DNA of 5,487 nt from Chloroflexota bacterium (GTDB lineage Bacteria > Chloroflexota > Anaerolineae > Anaerolineales > DRMV01). The stretch spans positions 1-5,487 of the forward strand of contig JAADCW010000228.1 in the NCBI GenBank assembly GCA_013154225.1. The letters run 5' to 3'. A program made the translations under genes and the position numbers. The notes under the pieces were generated by a model. The model was not told the origin of the DNA and made no database searches. It saw only the letters and a program-made list of their open reading frames with translations. Position 1 is the stretch's first letter. Every line of letters begins with the position of its first letter. Below, piece after piece: positions 4,242 through 5,487 of this stretch.

Positions 4242-5487
4242 TCAACAATCTAAACACGAAAGGGTAGGAGTTGGTGGAACAGGAGTTGGTGAAACAGGAG
4301 TTGGTGGAACAGGAGTTGGTGACGGGGTAGGCGAAGCAAAACTCTTGTTTTGGCTCACTGTACACACACCGCCAAAGGTCAGTTGCACGCTGTAAGTGCC
4401 GAAGAGCGGGCTAAGGTGGAACCTGGACGTCCAGGTGCGGCTGCTCCCCGCAGGGAAGCTCAACGAGGAACTAATCGTCGTAGGCGAACTGTAGTCATTG
4501 CCACCGTAATAGGTGCTCCAATTCCACAGGAAGGAATCCACATACTGATCCGCGTAGTTCTTCGGCCAGGACAACGAGGCGCTGGTTAGAGGGACGTCAA
4601 TCGGATTATTGTTCTGGATGACCACATCTAGATCGCGGCCTGCGGTGTAAAAAGCCGTGATGCGGATGAGCGAGCAGTTTGGCGTAGGCGTGGGGGTGGG
4701 TGTGGGTGTGAAGGTAGGCGTACGCGAGGGTGTAGGTGTATTGCTCGCGGTGGGTGTAATGGATGGTGTAAATGTAATGGTCGGCGTGGGTGTAATGGAT
4801 GGTGTAAATGTAATAGTCGGCGTGGGTGTAATGGATGGTGTAAATGTAATAGTCGGCGTGGGTGCAATGGTCGGCGTGAGCGTTGGCGTAGGCGTGGGGA
4901 GGTTGACAGTGAAGGAGCGAGCAACCCACGGCGACCAGGCCTTGCGTTCGCGGGAATAAGCCCTCACCCGCAGGGTTGCAATACCGTTCCGATTGTGCAG
5001 GATCCCCCACCACGACCGCCACATATTACGACACGAACTATCACCGCCAAAGGTGCAGTAGCGCGCACTGTATTCTGTATGCCTCTTTACCGTCCCATCC
5101 GGGAAATAGAGCTCAAAGGTCACCTTTTGAATGCCATCGCCATTGTTGGAACCCACCAGTGGATCCCAGGCCACAGCCTCAAAGGGGGTCTGGTCACGGT
5201 CATCTTCCGAATCAACCACAAAACCTTCTGGTGGCCAGACAATTTCCACATGCATAGGCACGTAGTGATAATCTCGAAGATAATTACACGAGGTGCCGTC
5301 CGAAAGGGTGAAGTTCAAAGTGACAGTGTAACTTCCCTCTTGGAAATCCGTGTAGTCCACTTTGTTATAGTCCGCAATCCAAGTCCCTTGACGCCCTGGC
5401 CCCCAACGCAAAGGCGACGAAGGCGTGGTAATCACCGGACTGGTATAGGAATCGCGGCTGTAATACTTATGCCGAGCCAGTTTAGCA
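4242..5487 (-). CDS. Secreted/surface protein with Pro-Thr linkers, C-terminal part (5' end outside window)
   Basis: The frame is open from the right edge to the TGA at 4244-4242. The GTG at 5435 is best read as an internal Val, since sequence of the same character (RHKYYSRDSYTSPV) continues upstream without a stop and no ribosome site is seen there. Numbering from that Val: 1-60 is a beta-rich end of one domain; 62-178 is an Ig- or FN3-like domain (VEIVWPPEGFVV, FEAVAWDP, GIQKVTFELYFPDG, ATLRVRAYS, SFTVN) with C127 and C135 possibly bonded; 180-252 is a Pro/Thr/Ser/Ile linker with three 12-residue PTPTITFTPSIT units; 253-360 is a second beta-sandwich-like domain (DLDVVIQNNNP, SSSLSFPAGSSRTW, YSVQLTFGGVC); 369-391 is a PTPVPPTP linker; the end is LSCLDC. 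Exported proteins of Anaerolineae often have such linkers. The signal peptide would be outside the window. No enzymatic motif is seen. The role could be envelope, adhesion or pseudopilus-type. Confidence 0.85.
   Translation of the reverse strand, partial: AKLARHKYYSRDSYTSPVITTPSSPLRWGPGRQGTWIADYNKVDYTDFQEGSYTVTLNFTLSDGTSCNYLRDYHYVPMHVEIVWPPEGFVVDSEDDRDQTPFEAVAWDPLVGSNNGDGIQKVTFELYFPDGTVKRHTEYSARYCTFGGDSSCRNMWRSWWGILHNRNGIATLRVRAYSRERKAWSPWVARSFTVNLPTPTPTLTPTIAPTPTITFTPSITPTPTITFTPSITPTPTITFTPSITPTASNTPTPSRTPTFTPTPTPTPTPNCSLIRITAFYTAGRDLDVVIQNNNPIDVPLTSASLSWPKNYADQYVDSFLWNWSTYYGGNDYSSPTTISSSLSFPAGSSRTWTSRFHLSPLFGTYSVQLTFGGVCTVSQNKSFASPTPSPTPVPPTPVSPTPVPPTPTLSCLDC
4264..4320 (-). repeat. 15-bp tandem repeat coding for the PTPVP/PTPVS linker
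   Basis: Three adjacent 15-bp units, 4276-4290, 4291-4305 and 4306-4320 (+ strand unit GGAACAGGAGTTGGT, one base changed in the middle copy), are preceded by a 12-bp partial copy at 4264-4275. Each unit encodes five residues of the C-terminal linker, so gain or loss of units keeps the frame. Confidence 0.9.
4750..4875 (-). repeat. 36-bp tandem repeat coding for PTPTITFTPSIT
   Basis: Units at 4750-4785, 4786-4821 and 4822-4857 are identical except for one base (G in the first unit, A in the other two, within TAATGG/TAATAG). An 18-bp partial unit follows at 4858-4875. Each encodes 12 residues of the central linker, in frame. Confidence 0.92.

Noticed and set aside
4750..4875. 36-bp repeats as a possible CRISPR array
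   Set aside because: The units are directly adjacent with no spacers and encode an in-frame Pro/Thr linker.
4657..4959. Val/Gly-rich + strand frame opposite the linker
   Set aside because: It is the antisense of the Pro/Thr repeat (ACC/CCx reversed gives Gly/Val), with no independent coding signal.
5433..5435. GTG at 5435 as the start of the secreted protein
   Set aside because: The frame continues open to the window edge with the same kind of sequence and no ribosome site or signal peptide follows the GTG.

Overview
The window looks like a piece of a thermophile-like or environmental Chloroflexota genome, probably class Anaerolineae. This rests on recognition and not on a search. The clues are a secreted protein with long Pro-Thr linkers of the PTPTITFTPS type, a multi-helix DUF5671-like membrane protein beside lipB, and the general codon style. 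The class assignment is moderate confidence.

Layout: the left end (1-921, + strand) is the C-terminal part of a large serine recombinase whose N-terminal catalytic domain lies left of the window. It runs head-on into genes on the opposite strand. Its reading frame passes through an intrinsic terminator (839-872) and ends inside a tRNA-Arg(CCU) gene (883-955, - strand). The codon use is unlike the neighbouring genes: 27 of 35 Leu codons are CTC. This fits a mobile element integrated at the 3' end of the tRNA and extending leftward out of the window.

From 4195 down to 839 everything is on the - strand and reads as one transcription unit. It starts with an extended -10 promoter (4166-4195) and continues with a one-pass membrane-anchored NTF2-like protein (3627-4121), a 625-residue polytopic membrane protein with repeated DUF5671-like helices and a soluble insert (1699-3576), the octanoyltransferase lipB (972-1694), tRNA-Arg and the terminator. 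LipB starts 4 nt after the stop of the membrane protein, so the two are probably translationally coupled. The tRNA follows lipB by 16 nt. It also seems to have its own perfect extended -10 box (TGGTATAAT), written within the last codons of lipB.

The right end (4242-5487, - strand) is the C-terminal part of a secreted surface protein whose start lies outside the window. It has two beta-rich domains separated and followed by Pro/Thr-rich linkers, which are encoded by 36-bp and 15-bp tandem repeats. A strong terminator (4175-4225) ends it, and the next promoter's -35 region lies inside that terminator stem. I see no CRISPR array, riboswitch, rRNA or complete mobile element. The most noteworthy area is the recombinase / terminator / tRNA junction.
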